Of a stretch of 22,135 bases of DNA, positions 9,172 through 17,232 are shown one piece after another. Below the pieces are notes generated by a model, which saw nothing but the letters and a program-made list of their open reading frames with translations, was not told the origin of the DNA and made no database searches. Source of the stretch: DASUMP01 sp036277635 (GTDB taxonomy: Bacteria; Actinomycetota; Acidimicrobiia; IMCC26256; PALSA-610); NCBI GenBank assembly GCA_036277635.1, contig DASUMP010000150.1, positions 1 through 22,135 on the forward strand. The letters are read 5' to 3'. The first letter of the stretch is position 1; each line of letters begins with the position of its first letter. The position numbers and the translations under genes were made by a program.

Positions 9172-9556
9172 CCACGAGCCCCACGAACACGAACGCTTCG
9201 AGCGGCTGCGCGAGGCCGCGCTCGAAGCCGAGTTCGAGACCGGGATCCGAGAAGAGACCGTCGAGCAGGCCCGCGCCCACATCCTGGTGCGGCTCGTGCG
9301 CATCACGATCGGGTTCCTGGTCGTGCTGCTGGGTCTCGCGCTGGTGCCGCTACCGGGGCCCGGGTGGCTCATCGTGCTCGGCGGGCTCGTCATCTTGTCG
9401 AAGGACTTCGCGTGGGCGGAGCGCACGATCGAGATCGTGCGCAAGCGCATCCCCGCCGACGCCGACGGGCGGATCCACCCCCGCACGTGGGCCGCGATCG
9501 GTGCGATGAGCGCCGCCGGCATCGCCGCGAGCGTGTGGTGGACGGTGCTGCGCTGA
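9161..9556 (+). CDS. PGPGW-family small membrane protein (TIGR02611-like)
   Basis: This 131-residue protein has a charged N-terminal helix (about 1-40), a hydrophobic span (about 44-64) ending in the diagnostic PGPGW motif, a second span (LIVLGGLVIL), then the conserved FAWAERTIEIVRKR segment and a third short hydrophobic stretch near the C-terminus. This arrangement matches the actinobacterial PGPGW family, whose function is unknown. The GTG start lies inside the end of the preceding membrane-protein gene (11-base overlap), suggesting coupled translation and a possible complex. It is followed by a 101-base gap before purA. Confidence 0.82.
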   Translation: MAPDHEPHEHERFERLREAALEAEFETGIREETVEQARAHILVRLVRITIGFLVVLLGLALVPLPGPGWLIVLGGLVILSKDFAWAERTIEIVRKRIPADADGRIHPRTWAAIGAMSAAGIAASVWWTVLR

Positions 9557-9589
9557 GAATCGGTCGGCCGAGCTGTCGGGCGCCTCGTC

Positions 9590-9595
9590 TACCAT
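9590..9595 (+). promoter_or_regulatory. Candidate -10 box upstream of purA
   Basis: TACCAT lies 62 bases before the purA ATG. It predicts a transcript starting near 9602 with a leader of about 56 bases. The spacing to any -35 box is unclear, so confidence is low. Confidence 0.35.
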
Positions 9596-9657
9596 TCCCC
9601 CAACGTGACACCGTTCACGGACCGAACGACGGTCCCGACCCGGGAAGGGAGCTCCCG

Positions 9658-10950
9658 ATGCCGGGTGCGGTGATCGTCGGCACGCAATGGGGCGACGAGG
9701 GCAAGGGTCGGTTCACCGACTATCTCGCCAAGGAATCGTCGATGTGCGTGCGCTACCAGGGCGGCCACAACGCCGGGCACACGATCGTGGTCGACGGCGA
9801 GGTCTTCAAGCTCCAGCTCGTGCCGAGCGGCGTGCTGTACCCGTGGGTCACGCCCGTGATCGGCAACGGCGTCGTGGTCGATCCGGCCGTGCTGATCGAA
9901 GAGCTCGACATGCTCGAGCGCAAGGGCATCGACACCCGCCCGTTGCGCCTGTCGGGCAACGCACACCTGATCATGCCGTACCACCAAGAGATCGACCGCG
10001 TCACCGAGCGCTACCTCGGCAAGAACAAGCTCGGCACCACCAAGCGCGGGATCGGTCCGACCTATGCCGACAAGGCGCTGCGCGTCGGTCTGCGCGTGCA
10101 AGACCTGCTCGACCCGAAGATCTTCCGCGAGAAGCTCGATCTGGCGCTGCGCGAGAAGAACGGCGTGCTCGCCAAGGTCTACAACCGGCTCCCGATGGAC
10201 GCGAAGGAGATCGCCGACCGCTACCTCGCGCTCGTGCCGCGTCTCTCGCCCCACATCGACGACACGGTGCACCTCGTCCACGAAGCTCTCGACGCCGGGC
10301 AGTGGGTGCTGTTCGAGGGCGCGCAGGCCACGTACCTCGACCTCGACCACGGCACGTATCCGTTCGTGACGTCGAGCAACCCGGTCGCCGGTGGCGCGTG
10401 CACGGGCGCCGGAGTGGGCCCGCGCGCGATCGAGCGCATCGTCGGCGTGGTGAAGGCGTACACGACGCGCGTCGGGTCGGGTCCGTTCCCCACCGAGCTC
10501 TTCGACGGCGACGCCTCCGGCGACCTCATGGTCGATCGCGGGCACGAGTTCGGCACGAACACCGGCCGCCGTCGCCGACCGGGATGGCTCGACGCGGTGA
10601 TGCTCCGGCACGCCGCGCGCCTCAACTCGCTCACCGAGCTCGCGATCACCAAGCTCGACGTGCTCTCGCCGCTCTCCGAGCTGAAGGTGTGCGTGGCGTA
10701 CGAGGACGACGCCGGGCAGCGCTACTCGCACGTGCCGTACCACCAGTCGGTGCTGCACAAGGTGCGCCCGGTCTACGAGACGATGCCGGGCTGGGGCACC
10801 GAGATCGGTGTCGCCGAGCGCATGGAAGACTTGCCGCCCGCGGCGCAGGACTACGTGCGGTTCATCGAAGAGTTGGTCGGCGTGCACGTGAGCTTCGTCT
10901 CGGTCGGTCCCGCGCGCGACCAGACCGTCGTGCTCCCGCGCGCCGCGTAG
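9658..10950 (+). CDS. purA: Adenylosuccinate synthetase
   Basis: PurA joins IMP and aspartate using GTP, the first committed step from IMP to AMP. The 430 residues match the family length. The P-loop GDEGKG (12-17) holds the catalytic Asp13 and Lys16, and His41 is in GGHNAGH (35-41). The IMP-site segment FEGAQA...LDHGTYPFVTSSNP (219-242) and the GRRRRPGW segment near 300-310 are also clear. The ATG follows GGGAAGGGAG (9642-9651) by 6 bases. It heads the purA-purD-purB-purC run: the purD GTG begins 2 bases after its stop. A short overlapping reading frame lies in its leader (see findings). Confidence 0.97.
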   Translation: MPGAVIVGTQWGDEGKGRFTDYLAKESSMCVRYQGGHNAGHTIVVDGEVFKLQLVPSGVLYPWVTPVIGNGVVVDPAVLIEELDMLERKGIDTRPLRLSGNAHLIMPYHQEIDRVTERYLGKNKLGTTKRGIGPTYADKALRVGLRVQDLLDPKIFREKLDLALREKNGVLAKVYNRLPMDAKEIADRYLALVPRLSPHIDDTVHLVHEALDAGQWVLFEGAQATYLDLDHGTYPFVTSSNPVAGGACTGAGVGPRAIERIVGVVKAYTTRVGSGPFPTELFDGDASGDLMVDRGHEFGTNTGRRRRPGWLDAVMLRHAARLNSLTELAITKLDVLSPLSELKVCVAYEDDAGQRYSHVPYHQSVLHKVRPVYETMPGWGTEIGVAERMEDLPPAAQDYVRFIEELVGVHVSFVSVGPARDQTVVLPRAA

Positions 10951-10952
10951 TC

Positions 10953-12227
10953 GTGCGCGTCCTGGTCGTCGGCAGCGGAGGTCGCGAGCACGCGCTGGCC
11001 TGGGGGCTCGCACGGTCCTCGATGGCGCCCGAGCTCGTGTGCGCACCGGGGAACCCCGGCATGGCCACGCTCGGTCGATGTGTACCGCTCGACGTCGGCG
11101 ACGCGAGCGCGATCGCGGCGCTGGCCGACGACCTCGACGCCGAGCTCACCGTGGTGGGGCCCGAAACGCCGCTCGTCGCGGGTGCGGTCGACGCGATCGA
11201 GGCGCGTGGGCGACTCGCGTTCGGGCCCCGCGCGGCGGCAGCGCGACTCGAGGGCTCGAAGGCGTGGATGAAGGACGTCGCACTCGCCGCCGGCGTGCCG
11301 ACGGCGCGCCATGCGACGTTCCGAGCGGGTCAGGAGCCCGACGCGGTCGCGTTCCTCGACACGCTCCCCGGGCCGTGGGTCGTCAAGACCGACGGGCTCG
11401 CGGCGGGCAAGGGCGTCGCGGTGCTCGCCGACCTCGCCGACGCGCGCGACGCGGTGCGCGAGTACCTCTCGGGTGCCGCGTTCGGCGACGCGGGCACCAC
11501 GCTCGTCATCGAGGAGGGGCTGACCGGACCGGAGCTGTCGCTGCTCGTGTTGTGCGACGGCTCGACCGCGGTCCCGCTCGAGCCCGCGCAAGACTTCAAG
11601 CGCGTCGGCGACGGCGACACCGGCCCGAACACGGGCGGGATGGGCGCGTACTCGCCGGTGCCCGCGATCGACGCCGGCACGGTCGACCGGCTCATGGACA
11701 CGATGGTCGAACCGACGCTCGCGGAGCTGCGCCGGCGCGACGCCGAGTACCGCGGGATCCTCTACGCGGGGCTCATGCTCACCGCGGCAGGCCCGAAGCT
11801 CATCGAGTACAACGTGCGGTTCGGCGACCCGGAGACCCAAGTCGTCGTGCCTCGCCTCGCGAGCGACCTGCTCGAGCACTGTTTGGAGAGCGCGCGCGGC
11901 AAGTTGGCCGCCGACGTGGAGTTCCGCCCCGACGCGGCGGTGACGGTCGTGTTGGCCACCGAGGGGTATCCCACCAGCACGCGCACCGGCGATCCGATTG
12001 CCGGCGTGGCCGCCGCCGAGGCTCGCGACGGCGTGGTCGTGTTCCACGCCGGCACCGCGCGCGGCGACGACGGTGTGCTGCGGACCGCGGGCGGGCGCGC
12101 CCTCGCGGTCACCGCGACGGCGCCGTCGATCGCCGACGCGCGCACCCGCGCGTACGGCGCCGCGTCCGAGATCTCCTGGCCCGGACTCCACTACCGTCAC
12201 GACATCGCCGCCGCTCCCACATCGTGA
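10953..12227 (+). CDS. purD: Phosphoribosylamine-glycine ligase (GAR synthetase)
   Basis: PurD converts phosphoribosylamine, glycine and ATP to GAR, step 2 of purine synthesis. The 424 residues form the N domain with GSGGREHALAW (7-17), the ATP-grasp core with VVKTDGLAAGKGVAV (about 143-157) and TGPELSLL, the signature DFKRVGDGDTGPNTGGMGAYSP (about 215-236), and the metal-binding NVRFGDPETQ segment (about 287-296). The GTG at 10953 is chosen because it sits 2 bases after the purA stop and begins directly at the Rossmann strand MRVLVVGSGG; longer in-frame extensions would run through purA. No SD is visible, so it probably depends on purA translation. Its stop overlaps the purB start. Confidence 0.97.
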   Translation: MRVLVVGSGGREHALAWGLARSSMAPELVCAPGNPGMATLGRCVPLDVGDASAIAALADDLDAELTVVGPETPLVAGAVDAIEARGRLAFGPRAAAARLEGSKAWMKDVALAAGVPTARHATFRAGQEPDAVAFLDTLPGPWVVKTDGLAAGKGVAVLADLADARDAVREYLSGAAFGDAGTTLVIEEGLTGPELSLLVLCDGSTAVPLEPAQDFKRVGDGDTGPNTGGMGAYSPVPAIDAGTVDRLMDTMVEPTLAELRRRDAEYRGILYAGLMLTAAGPKLIEYNVRFGDPETQVVVPRLASDLLEHCLESARGKLAADVEFRPDAAVTVVLATEGYPTSTRTGDPIAGVAAAEARDGVVVFHAGTARGDDGVLRTAGGRALAVTATAPSIADARTRAYGAASEISWPGLHYRHDIAAAPTS

Positions 12228-13543
12228 TCCCTCGCTACTCGCTCCCCGAGATCGCCGACCTGTTCTCCGACGAGTCGCGCTTCGGCGCGTGGCTCGAGGT
12301 CGAGGTGCTGGCGGTCGAGGCGTGGGCCGAGCTCGGGGTCGTGCCCGCCGAGCACGCTCGGACCGTTCGGGAGCGGGCGGGGTTCGACGTCGCGGCGATC
12401 CACGAGCGGGAGCGCACGACCGAACACGACGTCGCCGCGTTCGTCGACGTCGTGCAGGAGCACATCGGGATGCCGGCCGGCGGATGGGTCCACTACGGAC
12501 TCACCTCGTCCGACGTGGTCGACACTGCGCTCTCGGTGCTGCTCGTGCGCGCGCTCGACCGCATCGCCGAGGCCGCCGCCGCCCTCGAGCAGGCGATCGC
12601 GGCACGCGCACACGAGTTCCGCGACACCCCGATGGTCGGGCGCACGCACGGCATCCACGCCGAGCCCACCACCTTCGGAGTGAAGCTCGCACTGTGGGCG
12701 ATGCAGGTGCGGCGCGACCGGGAGCGGCTGGCTCGCGCCCGGAGAGGGATCGCCGTGGGCAAGCTCTCCGGTGCGGTCGGCACGTACTCGAACATCGACC
12801 CGCGGGTCGAGGAGCACGTGTGCTCGCGCCTCGGACTCGAGGCCGTGCCCGCCACCCAGGTGCTGCCGCGCGATCGGCACGCCGAACTGTTGTACGCGTG
12901 CGCGTCGGTGGGCGCGACCGTGGAGTCGTTCGCGCTCGAGATCCGGCACCTGCAGCGCACCGAGGTGCGTGAGGTCGCAGAACCGTTCCGCGCCGGCGCG
13001 CAGAAGGGTTCGAGCGCGATGCCGCACAAACGCAACCCGGTCAAGTGCGAACAGCTGTGCGGGCTCGCGCGCGTGCTGCGCAGCAACCTGCAAGCCGGGA
13101 TGGAGAACGTCGCGCTCTGGCACGAACGCGACATCACCCACTCGTCGGTGGAGCGCGTGATCCTCCCCGACTCCCTGATGCTCGCCTACTACCTCCTGGT
13201 GCAGTTCCGCGGCATCGTCGACGGCATGCAGGTCGACGCGGATCGCATGATCGAGAACCTCGACGCGTCGTACGGCCTGGTGTTCAGCCAGCCGGTGCTG
13301 CTCGGCCTCGTCGCCGCCGGCGCATCGCGCGACGACGCGTACCGGATCGTCCAGCGCGACGCGATGCGAGCGTGGGAGGAGCGGCGATCCTTCCGCGAGA
13401 TCCTCGCCGCCGATCCCGACGTGTCCGCAGTGCTCGATCCCGCTGCGCTCGACGCGTGCTTCGACCTGAAGCGAGCGCTCGCGAACACGGGTCGCACGTT
13501 CGACGTCCTCGACGCGGTCACTGCGACCGAACCGACGCCGTGA
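12224..13543 (+). CDS. purB: Adenylosuccinate lyase
   Basis: PurB eliminates fumarate twice in the pathway, from SAICAR to give AICAR and from adenylosuccinate to give AMP. The 439 residues show the fumarase/aspartase-superfamily blocks: TSSDVVDTA (about 94-102), GRTHGIHAEP with the catalytic histidine (about 140-149), and the flexible signature loop GSSAMPHKRNP (about 262-272) with its catalytic serine. The start is the GTG of a GTGA overlap with the purD stop, so the protein begins MIPRYSLPEI as in other members. The same overlap type links it to purC, so the three genes are very probably one message. Confidence 0.97.
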   Translation: MIPRYSLPEIADLFSDESRFGAWLEVEVLAVEAWAELGVVPAEHARTVRERAGFDVAAIHERERTTEHDVAAFVDVVQEHIGMPAGGWVHYGLTSSDVVDTALSVLLVRALDRIAEAAAALEQAIAARAHEFRDTPMVGRTHGIHAEPTTFGVKLALWAMQVRRDRERLARARRGIAVGKLSGAVGTYSNIDPRVEEHVCSRLGLEAVPATQVLPRDRHAELLYACASVGATVESFALEIRHLQRTEVREVAEPFRAGAQKGSSAMPHKRNPVKCEQLCGLARVLRSNLQAGMENVALWHERDITHSSVERVILPDSLMLAYYLLVQFRGIVDGMQVDADRMIENLDASYGLVFSQPVLLGLVAAGASRDDAYRIVQRDAMRAWEERRSFREILAADPDVSAVLDPAALDACFDLKRALANTGRTFDVLDAVTATEPTP

Positions 13544-14427
13544 ACGAGACCGCGCTCCCGCACATCTACTCGGGCAAGGTGCGCGAGCTCTACGAGGTGG
13601 GTCACGACCGGCTGCTCATGGTCGCGTCCGATCGCGTCTCGGTGTTCGACGTCGTGCTCCCCGATCTCATCCCCGACAAGGGCCGAGTGTTGACCGGGCT
13701 CTCGGCGTTCTGGTTCGAGCGCACCGCGGCGCTCGTGCCGAACCACGTGATCAGCTGCGACCCGACCGACTTCCCCGAGACCGCCGGCGACGTGGCCGGC
13801 CGGGCGATGCTCGTGCGCCGCACCCAGCCGGTGCGGCTCGAGTGCGTCGTGCGCGGCTACCTGTTCGGCGCGGGGTGGAAGGAGTACCAGGAGGCGGGCA
13901 CGATCGGGGGTGTCCCGGCGCCCGCCGGCCTGCGGCAGGCCGAGCGACTCGACGAGCCGCGGTTCACGCCGTCGACCAAGGCCGACGAAGGCCACGACGT
14001 CCCGCTCTCCCCGGACGAGGCTCGCGCCCTTGTCGGCGCCGACCGCTACGAGCGGCTGCGTGACCTCTCGATCGCGCTCTACGAGCACGGCCACGCGCAC
14101 GCGCTCGAACACGGCGTGATCCTCTCCGACACCAAGTTCGAGTTCGGCGAGCTCGACGACGAGCTCGTGGTCATCGACGAGATGATGACGCCCGACTCGT
14201 CGCGCTACTGGCCGGCGAACACGTGGGAGCCGGGCACGTCGCCGCCGTCGTTCGACAAGCAGTACGTGCGCGACTTCATGGACGCGACCGGCTGGGACCA
14301 CGAGCCTCCCGCGCCGCACCTGTCGGCCGACGCGATCGACAACACGCGCGCCCGCTACCGCGAGGCCTACGAGCGGCTCACCGGCACCAGCCTCGACGAC
14401 TGGCACGGCGGCCCGTCGGCCGACTGA
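13540..14427 (+). CDS. purC: Phosphoribosylaminoimidazole-succinocarboxamide synthase (SAICAR synthetase)
   Basis: PurC links CAIR and aspartate with ATP to make SAICAR, the substrate of the PurB protein encoded just upstream. The 295 residues are the longer form seen in actinobacteria and fungi. Visible blocks are YSGKVRELYE (about 8-17) for ATP binding, SDRVSVFD (about 30-37), VRRTQPVRLECVVRGYL (about 91-107), LSDTKFEFG (about 197-205) and IDEMMTPDSSRYWP (about 214-227). The GTG at 13540 overlaps the purB stop as GTGA. Seventeen bases separate its stop from purS, where a new promoter box appears. Confidence 0.97.
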   Translation: MNETALPHIYSGKVRELYEVGHDRLLMVASDRVSVFDVVLPDLIPDKGRVLTGLSAFWFERTAALVPNHVISCDPTDFPETAGDVAGRAMLVRRTQPVRLECVVRGYLFGAGWKEYQEAGTIGGVPAPAGLRQAERLDEPRFTPSTKADEGHDVPLSPDEARALVGADRYERLRDLSIALYEHGHAHALEHGVILSDTKFEFGELDDELVVIDEMMTPDSSRYWPANTWEPGTSPPSFDKQYVRDFMDATGWDHEPPAPHLSADAIDNTRARYREAYERLTGTSLDDWHGGPSAD

Positions 14428-14432
14428 CCTCG

Positions 14433-14438
14433 TAGGAT
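14433..14438 (+). promoter_or_regulatory. -10 box for leaderless purS transcript
   Basis: TAGGAT is followed by exactly 6 bases and then the GTG at 14445. The gap after the purC stop holds no SD, so a leaderless purSQ message is likely, in addition to any read-through from purC. No -35 box is clear. Confidence 0.5.
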
Positions 14439-14444
14439 CGGTCC

Positions 14445-14717
14445 GTGGCCCGGTTCGCAGCGCGCGTCGACGTGACCCACCTCCCGGGCATCGCCGATCC
14501 CGCGGGTGCGACCGTGGAGCGAGCGCTGCCGGCGCTCGGCTACGACAACGTGTCCGAGGTGCGGATCGGCAAGCAGATCCACCTCGTGGTCGACGCCGCC
14601 GACGCAGGTGCCGCCACTGCCCAGGTCGACGAGATGTGCCGGCGGCTCCTCGCGAACCCGGTCATCGAGGCCTACGAGATCGAGGTCACCGAGCTCACCG
14701 GCGCAGCCACCGCATGA
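14445..14717 (+). CDS. purS: Phosphoribosylformylglycinamidine synthase subunit PurS
   Basis: PurS is the small bridging subunit that holds PurQ and PurL together in the three-part FGAM synthase. The 90 residues show the expected fold: strand FAARVDVTHLPGIADPAGATVERAL (about 4-28), the central G-Y-x-x-V-SEVRIGKQIHL block (about 32-47), and the C-terminal NPVIEAYEIEV strand (about 71-81). The GTG start follows the TAGGAT box by 6 bases and has no SD. Its stop overlaps the purQ ATG (ATGA). Confidence 0.95.
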   Translation: MARFAARVDVTHLPGIADPAGATVERALPALGYDNVSEVRIGKQIHLVVDAADAGAATAQVDEMCRRLLANPVIEAYEIEVTELTGAATA

Positions 14718-15400
14718 GCGTCCGGGTCGGGATCGTGGTGTTCCCGGGGACCAACTGCGAGCTCGACGTCGCCTGGGCGCTCGAGCAGCTCGGTGCCACC
14801 ACCGAGACGCTGTGGCACGCCGACGCCGACACCAAGGGCGTCGACGCGGTCGTCGTGCCCGGCGGCTTCGCCCACGGCGACTACCTGCGGACGGGCGCGA
14901 TCGCGCGGTTCTCGCCCGTCATGGACGCGGTGCGCGCGTTCGCCGACGCGAGCGGACCCGTCGTGGGGATCTGCAACGGCTTCCAAGTCCTCTGCGAGGC
15001 CGGGCTGCTCCCGGGCGCGCTGCAGAAGAACGCCGGCTTGAAGTTCCTCTGCGACACCGTCGAGATCCGAGTCGAGACGTCGACCACGAGCCTCACCAAC
15101 CAGGCTCGGAACGGCGACGTGCTGCGCGTCCCCATCAACCACTTCGAGGGCAGCTACGTGTGCGACGGCGCAACGCTCGAGCGGTTGCGGGCCGACGATC
15201 GGGTCGTCGTGCGCTACGTCGACAACCCCAACGGCAGCCTCGACGACATCGCCGGCATCTGCAGCGAGGGCCGCAACGTGGTCGGGCTCATGCCCCACCC
15301 CGAGCGCGCGAGCGACCCGATTCTCGGCTCGGCCGACGGCGTGGTGCTGTTGCGCTCGGTGCTGGCGGCCGCGGCCGATCGCGGCGTGTTCGCCGCCTGA
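14714..15400 (+). CDS. purQ: Phosphoribosylformylglycinamidine synthase subunit PurQ (glutaminase)
   Basis: PurQ hydrolyses glutamine and hands the ammonia to PurL for FGAM formation. The 228 residues are a class I amidotransferase with the nucleophile Cys87 in GICNGFQVL, and the His195/Glu197 pair in MPHPERA. The oxyanion-strand block VPGGFAHGDYLR lies at 48-59. The ATG overlaps the purS stop by 4 bases, so the two subunits are translationally coupled. Three bases separate its stop from the stop of the converging minus-strand gene. Confidence 0.97.
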   Translation: MSVRVGIVVFPGTNCELDVAWALEQLGATTETLWHADADTKGVDAVVVPGGFAHGDYLRTGAIARFSPVMDAVRAFADASGPVVGICNGFQVLCEAGLLPGALQKNAGLKFLCDTVEIRVETSTTSLTNQARNGDVLRVPINHFEGSYVCDGATLERLRADDRVVVRYVDNPNGSLDDIAGICSEGRNVVGLMPHPERASDPILGSADGVVLLRSVLAAAADRGVFAA

Positions 15401-15403
15401 GCC

Positions 15404-15826
15404 TCAACCGGCGCGGCTGATGCCGGCCTTCTTGAGCACGTCGGCGGGCACGCCGAACTCCCGGAATGCCGCGTATGAGATGGCCTTGCGCTGCGCGTAT
15501 GCCTTGCCGTGCTCGACGAACGATTGCTCGAGCGCCGAGAGGTCTATGCCTCCGCCACCGGCCTGGAGGGTCGCGAGCTCGACCTCGAGGTCGCGCCGGC
15601 GCTGGATCAGCTCCAGCTTCGCCGATCCGCCCGCGGCCGCGAGCGCCTCGCGCGTCTCGGTGAGCTGGCGCTCCACCGTCTCGGCCGTGCGGCGCCGGCC
15701 CCGCTTGGGCCGGTTCGCCTCGAGCGCGTCGAGGTAGTCGCGCACCGCGCGGCTCTGTGCACGTCCCTCCGCCAACGCCTGTTTGTGGGCGTCGCTCATG
15801 GCGGTCTTCTTGCGTGCAGGCGGCAT
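15404..15826 (-). CDS. Conserved basic protein of unknown function
   Basis: This 140-residue protein has a basic N-terminus (MPPARKKTAM), a charged helix (SDAHKQALAEGRAQSRAVRDYLDALE, about 11-36), a strongly basic patch PKRGRRRT (40-47) resembling an AT-hook core, a predicted coiled coil (about 48-88), a Gly-rich turn, and a compact C-terminal part (SYAAFREFGVPADVLKKAGI, about 117-136) that looks helix-turn-helix-like. I recall similar proteins in actinobacteria, annotated only as hypothetical. The ATG at 15826 follows GGAGGG (15834-15839 on this strand) by 7 bases; an upstream ATG (15844) and TTG (15874) lack such support. The basic patch suggests nucleic-acid binding, but this is inference. 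Confidence 0.8.
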   Translation of the reverse strand: MPPARKKTAMSDAHKQALAEGRAQSRAVRDYLDALEANRPKRGRRRTAETVERQLTETREALAAAGGSAKLELIQRRRDLEVELATLQAGGGGIDLSALEQSFVEHGKAYAQRKAISYAAFREFGVPADVLKKAGISRAG

Positions 15827-15860
15827 CCGGACACCCTCCGACATCGGGAAATCGGGACGG

Positions 15861-15893
15861 TGGCATTGTGCCAATTCCCGGAGCCGGCATTGT
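15861..15893. repeat. Short palindrome and 8-bp direct repeat in promoter region
   Basis: TGGCA-TTG-TGCCA (15861-15873) is a perfect interrupted palindrome. Its GGCATTGT (15862-15869) recurs exactly at 15886-15893, 24 bases on. Both lie upstream of the unknown basic protein gene and just after the malic enzyme gene, so they could be an operator for the former. Confidence 0.3.
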
Positions 15894-15919
15894 CGCGCAG
15901 ATCGTCTCCGGTCACGACC

Positions 15920-17119
15920 TCAACGGTGCGTCGTGGCGCGCTGGACCGCGCGAGCGACGGTCGGCACGACGCGCGCGTCGAACGGCGACGGGACGATGTG
16001 GTGCGGCCCGAGATCGTCGGGAGGCACCAGATCCGCGAGCGCGATCGCCGCGGCTGCGCTCGTGGCGAGGTCGACCCGCCGCGCGCCTCCGTCGAGCAGA
16101 CCGCGCAGCATGCCCGGGAACGCGAGGACGTTGTTGATCTGGTTCGGATGATCGCTGCGTCCGGTCGCGAAGATCGCGACGTTCGACGGTGCGGCATCGG
16201 GCATCACCTCGGGCACCGGGTTCGCGAGCGCGAAGACGATCGCGTGGTGTCGCATGGTGGCGAGCCACTCCGGGCGCACGATCGAAGGGCGACTCACGCC
16301 GATGAGCACGTCAGCGCCTCGCAGCGCACACTCGAGGTCGCCGCGTCGACCCGCGCGGTTCGTTCGCCGTGCGAGGTCGTGCTTGCGGGCGTCGATGCCC
16401 GGCCGCTGCGGGTGCAGGATGCCGTGACGGTCGACGACCACGACGTCGCCGACGCCGAGCGCCAGGAGGAGCTCGGTGGTCGCGGTGCCGGCTGCGCCCG
16501 CGCCGACGATCGCGACCTGCAGGTCAGCCAGCGAGCGGCCGACGACCCGAGCCGCGTTGCGGAGCGCCGCGGCGACGACCGTCGCGGTGCCGTGTTGGTC
16601 GTCGTGGAAGACCGGGACGTCGAGCGTGTCGCGGATTCGTCGCTCCACTGCGAAGCACATCGGAGCGGCGACGTCCTCCAGGTTGATCGCGCCGAAGGTC
16701 GGTGCGATCGCAGTCGCGACCGCGACGAGCTCGTCGACCGTGGGTGCGTCGACGCAGATCGGGTACGCGTTGATGCCGCCGAGCGTCTTGCACAGCAGCG
16801 CCTTGCCCTCCATCACCGGCAACGCGGCGCGCGGCCCGATGTCGCCGAGCCCGAGGACCGCGGTGCCGTTCGTGAGGATCGCGACCGCGTTGCGCCGGAT
16901 CGTGAGGTCCCAGACCCGTTCGGGATCGCGGGCGATGGCGGTCGCGGCGTGGCCGACACCCGGCGTGTAGACGCGGGCGAGGTCGTCGGCGTCGGCGACG
17001 GCGAACCTCGGCGCGATCCCGATCTTGCCGCCCGCGTGGGCCGACAGCGTCCGGTCGGGGAGCGCGCGGCGGGCAGCCGCGGGCATCGTGCGGGTCTGGT
17101 GGGGCAGGACGGCGGTCAT
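15920..17119 (-). CDS. Malate dehydrogenase (oxaloacetate-decarboxylating), malic enzyme
   Basis: Malic enzyme oxidatively decarboxylates malate to pyruvate and yields NAD(P)H. The 399 residues are the short bacterial form without a phosphotransacetylase domain. Visible are YTPGVG with catalytic Tyr51, the NGTAVLGLGDIGP and PVMEGKALL blocks with Lys106, the metal-site LEDV (147-150) and FHDDQHGT (171-178), and the dinucleotide fold GAGAAG (206-211). Asp230 at the end of the second strand suggests a preference for NAD, though this is only a rule of thumb. The ATG at 17119 follows GGGAGGAG by 7 bases on this strand, so a TG-type start further upstream at 17155 is rejected. It diverges from the transhydrogenase gene. 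Confidence 0.95.
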   Translation of the reverse strand: MTAVLPHQTRTMPAAARRALPDRTLSAHAGGKIGIAPRFAVADADDLARVYTPGVGHAATAIARDPERVWDLTIRRNAVAILTNGTAVLGLGDIGPRAALPVMEGKALLCKTLGGINAYPICVDAPTVDELVAVATAIAPTFGAINLEDVAAPMCFAVERRIRDTLDVPVFHDDQHGTATVVAAALRNAARVVGRSLADLQVAIVGAGAAGTATTELLLALGVGDVVVVDRHGILHPQRPGIDARKHDLARRTNRAGRRGDLECALRGADVLIGVSRPSIVRPEWLATMRHHAIVFALANPVPEVMPDAAPSNVAIFATGRSDHPNQINNVLAFPGMLRGLLDGGARRVDLATSAAAAIALADLVPPDDLGPHHIVPSPFDARVVPTVARAVQRATTHR

Positions 17120-17140
17120 CGTTGTGCTCCTCCCGGTTCC

Positions 17141-17155
17141 GTGTGACGACCACAC
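17141..17155. promoter_or_regulatory. Inverted repeat upstream of malic enzyme
   Basis: GTGTG-N5-CACAC is perfectly symmetric and lies just upstream of the malic enzyme SD (17127-17134). It could be a repressor site or a small 5' hairpin; the size is like operators of GntR-type regulators, but no regulator is encoded nearby. Confidence 0.25.
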
Positions 17156-17232
17156 CCTGACGGGTCGGCCTCGCGTGCGGCTCGCGTGCTCGCGACAGCA
17201 CGACGACAGCGGCCGTCGTCAGGATCCGGAGC

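Noticed and set aside
7500..9509. A 669-codon plus-strand frame overlapping FKBP and the membrane protein
   Set aside because: The translation is an Arg/Ala-rich frame-shifted reading of three genes with convincing protein features in another frame.
7591..9556. FKBP plus two membrane proteins as a new defence or secretion system
   Set aside because: No nuclease, ATPase, effector or secretion motifs are present; the genes look like ordinary chromosomal ones.
9596..9657. A purine or PRPP riboswitch in the purA leader
   Set aside because: The leader is only about 56 bases and no conserved riboswitch core is visible.
17156..17232. Two smaller inverted repeats (GTGCT-N6-AGCAC at 17186-17201 and GACGAC-N7-GTCGTC at 17202-17220)
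   Set aside because: Arms of 5-6 bases are common by chance at this GC content; kept only as possible neighbours of the larger stem.
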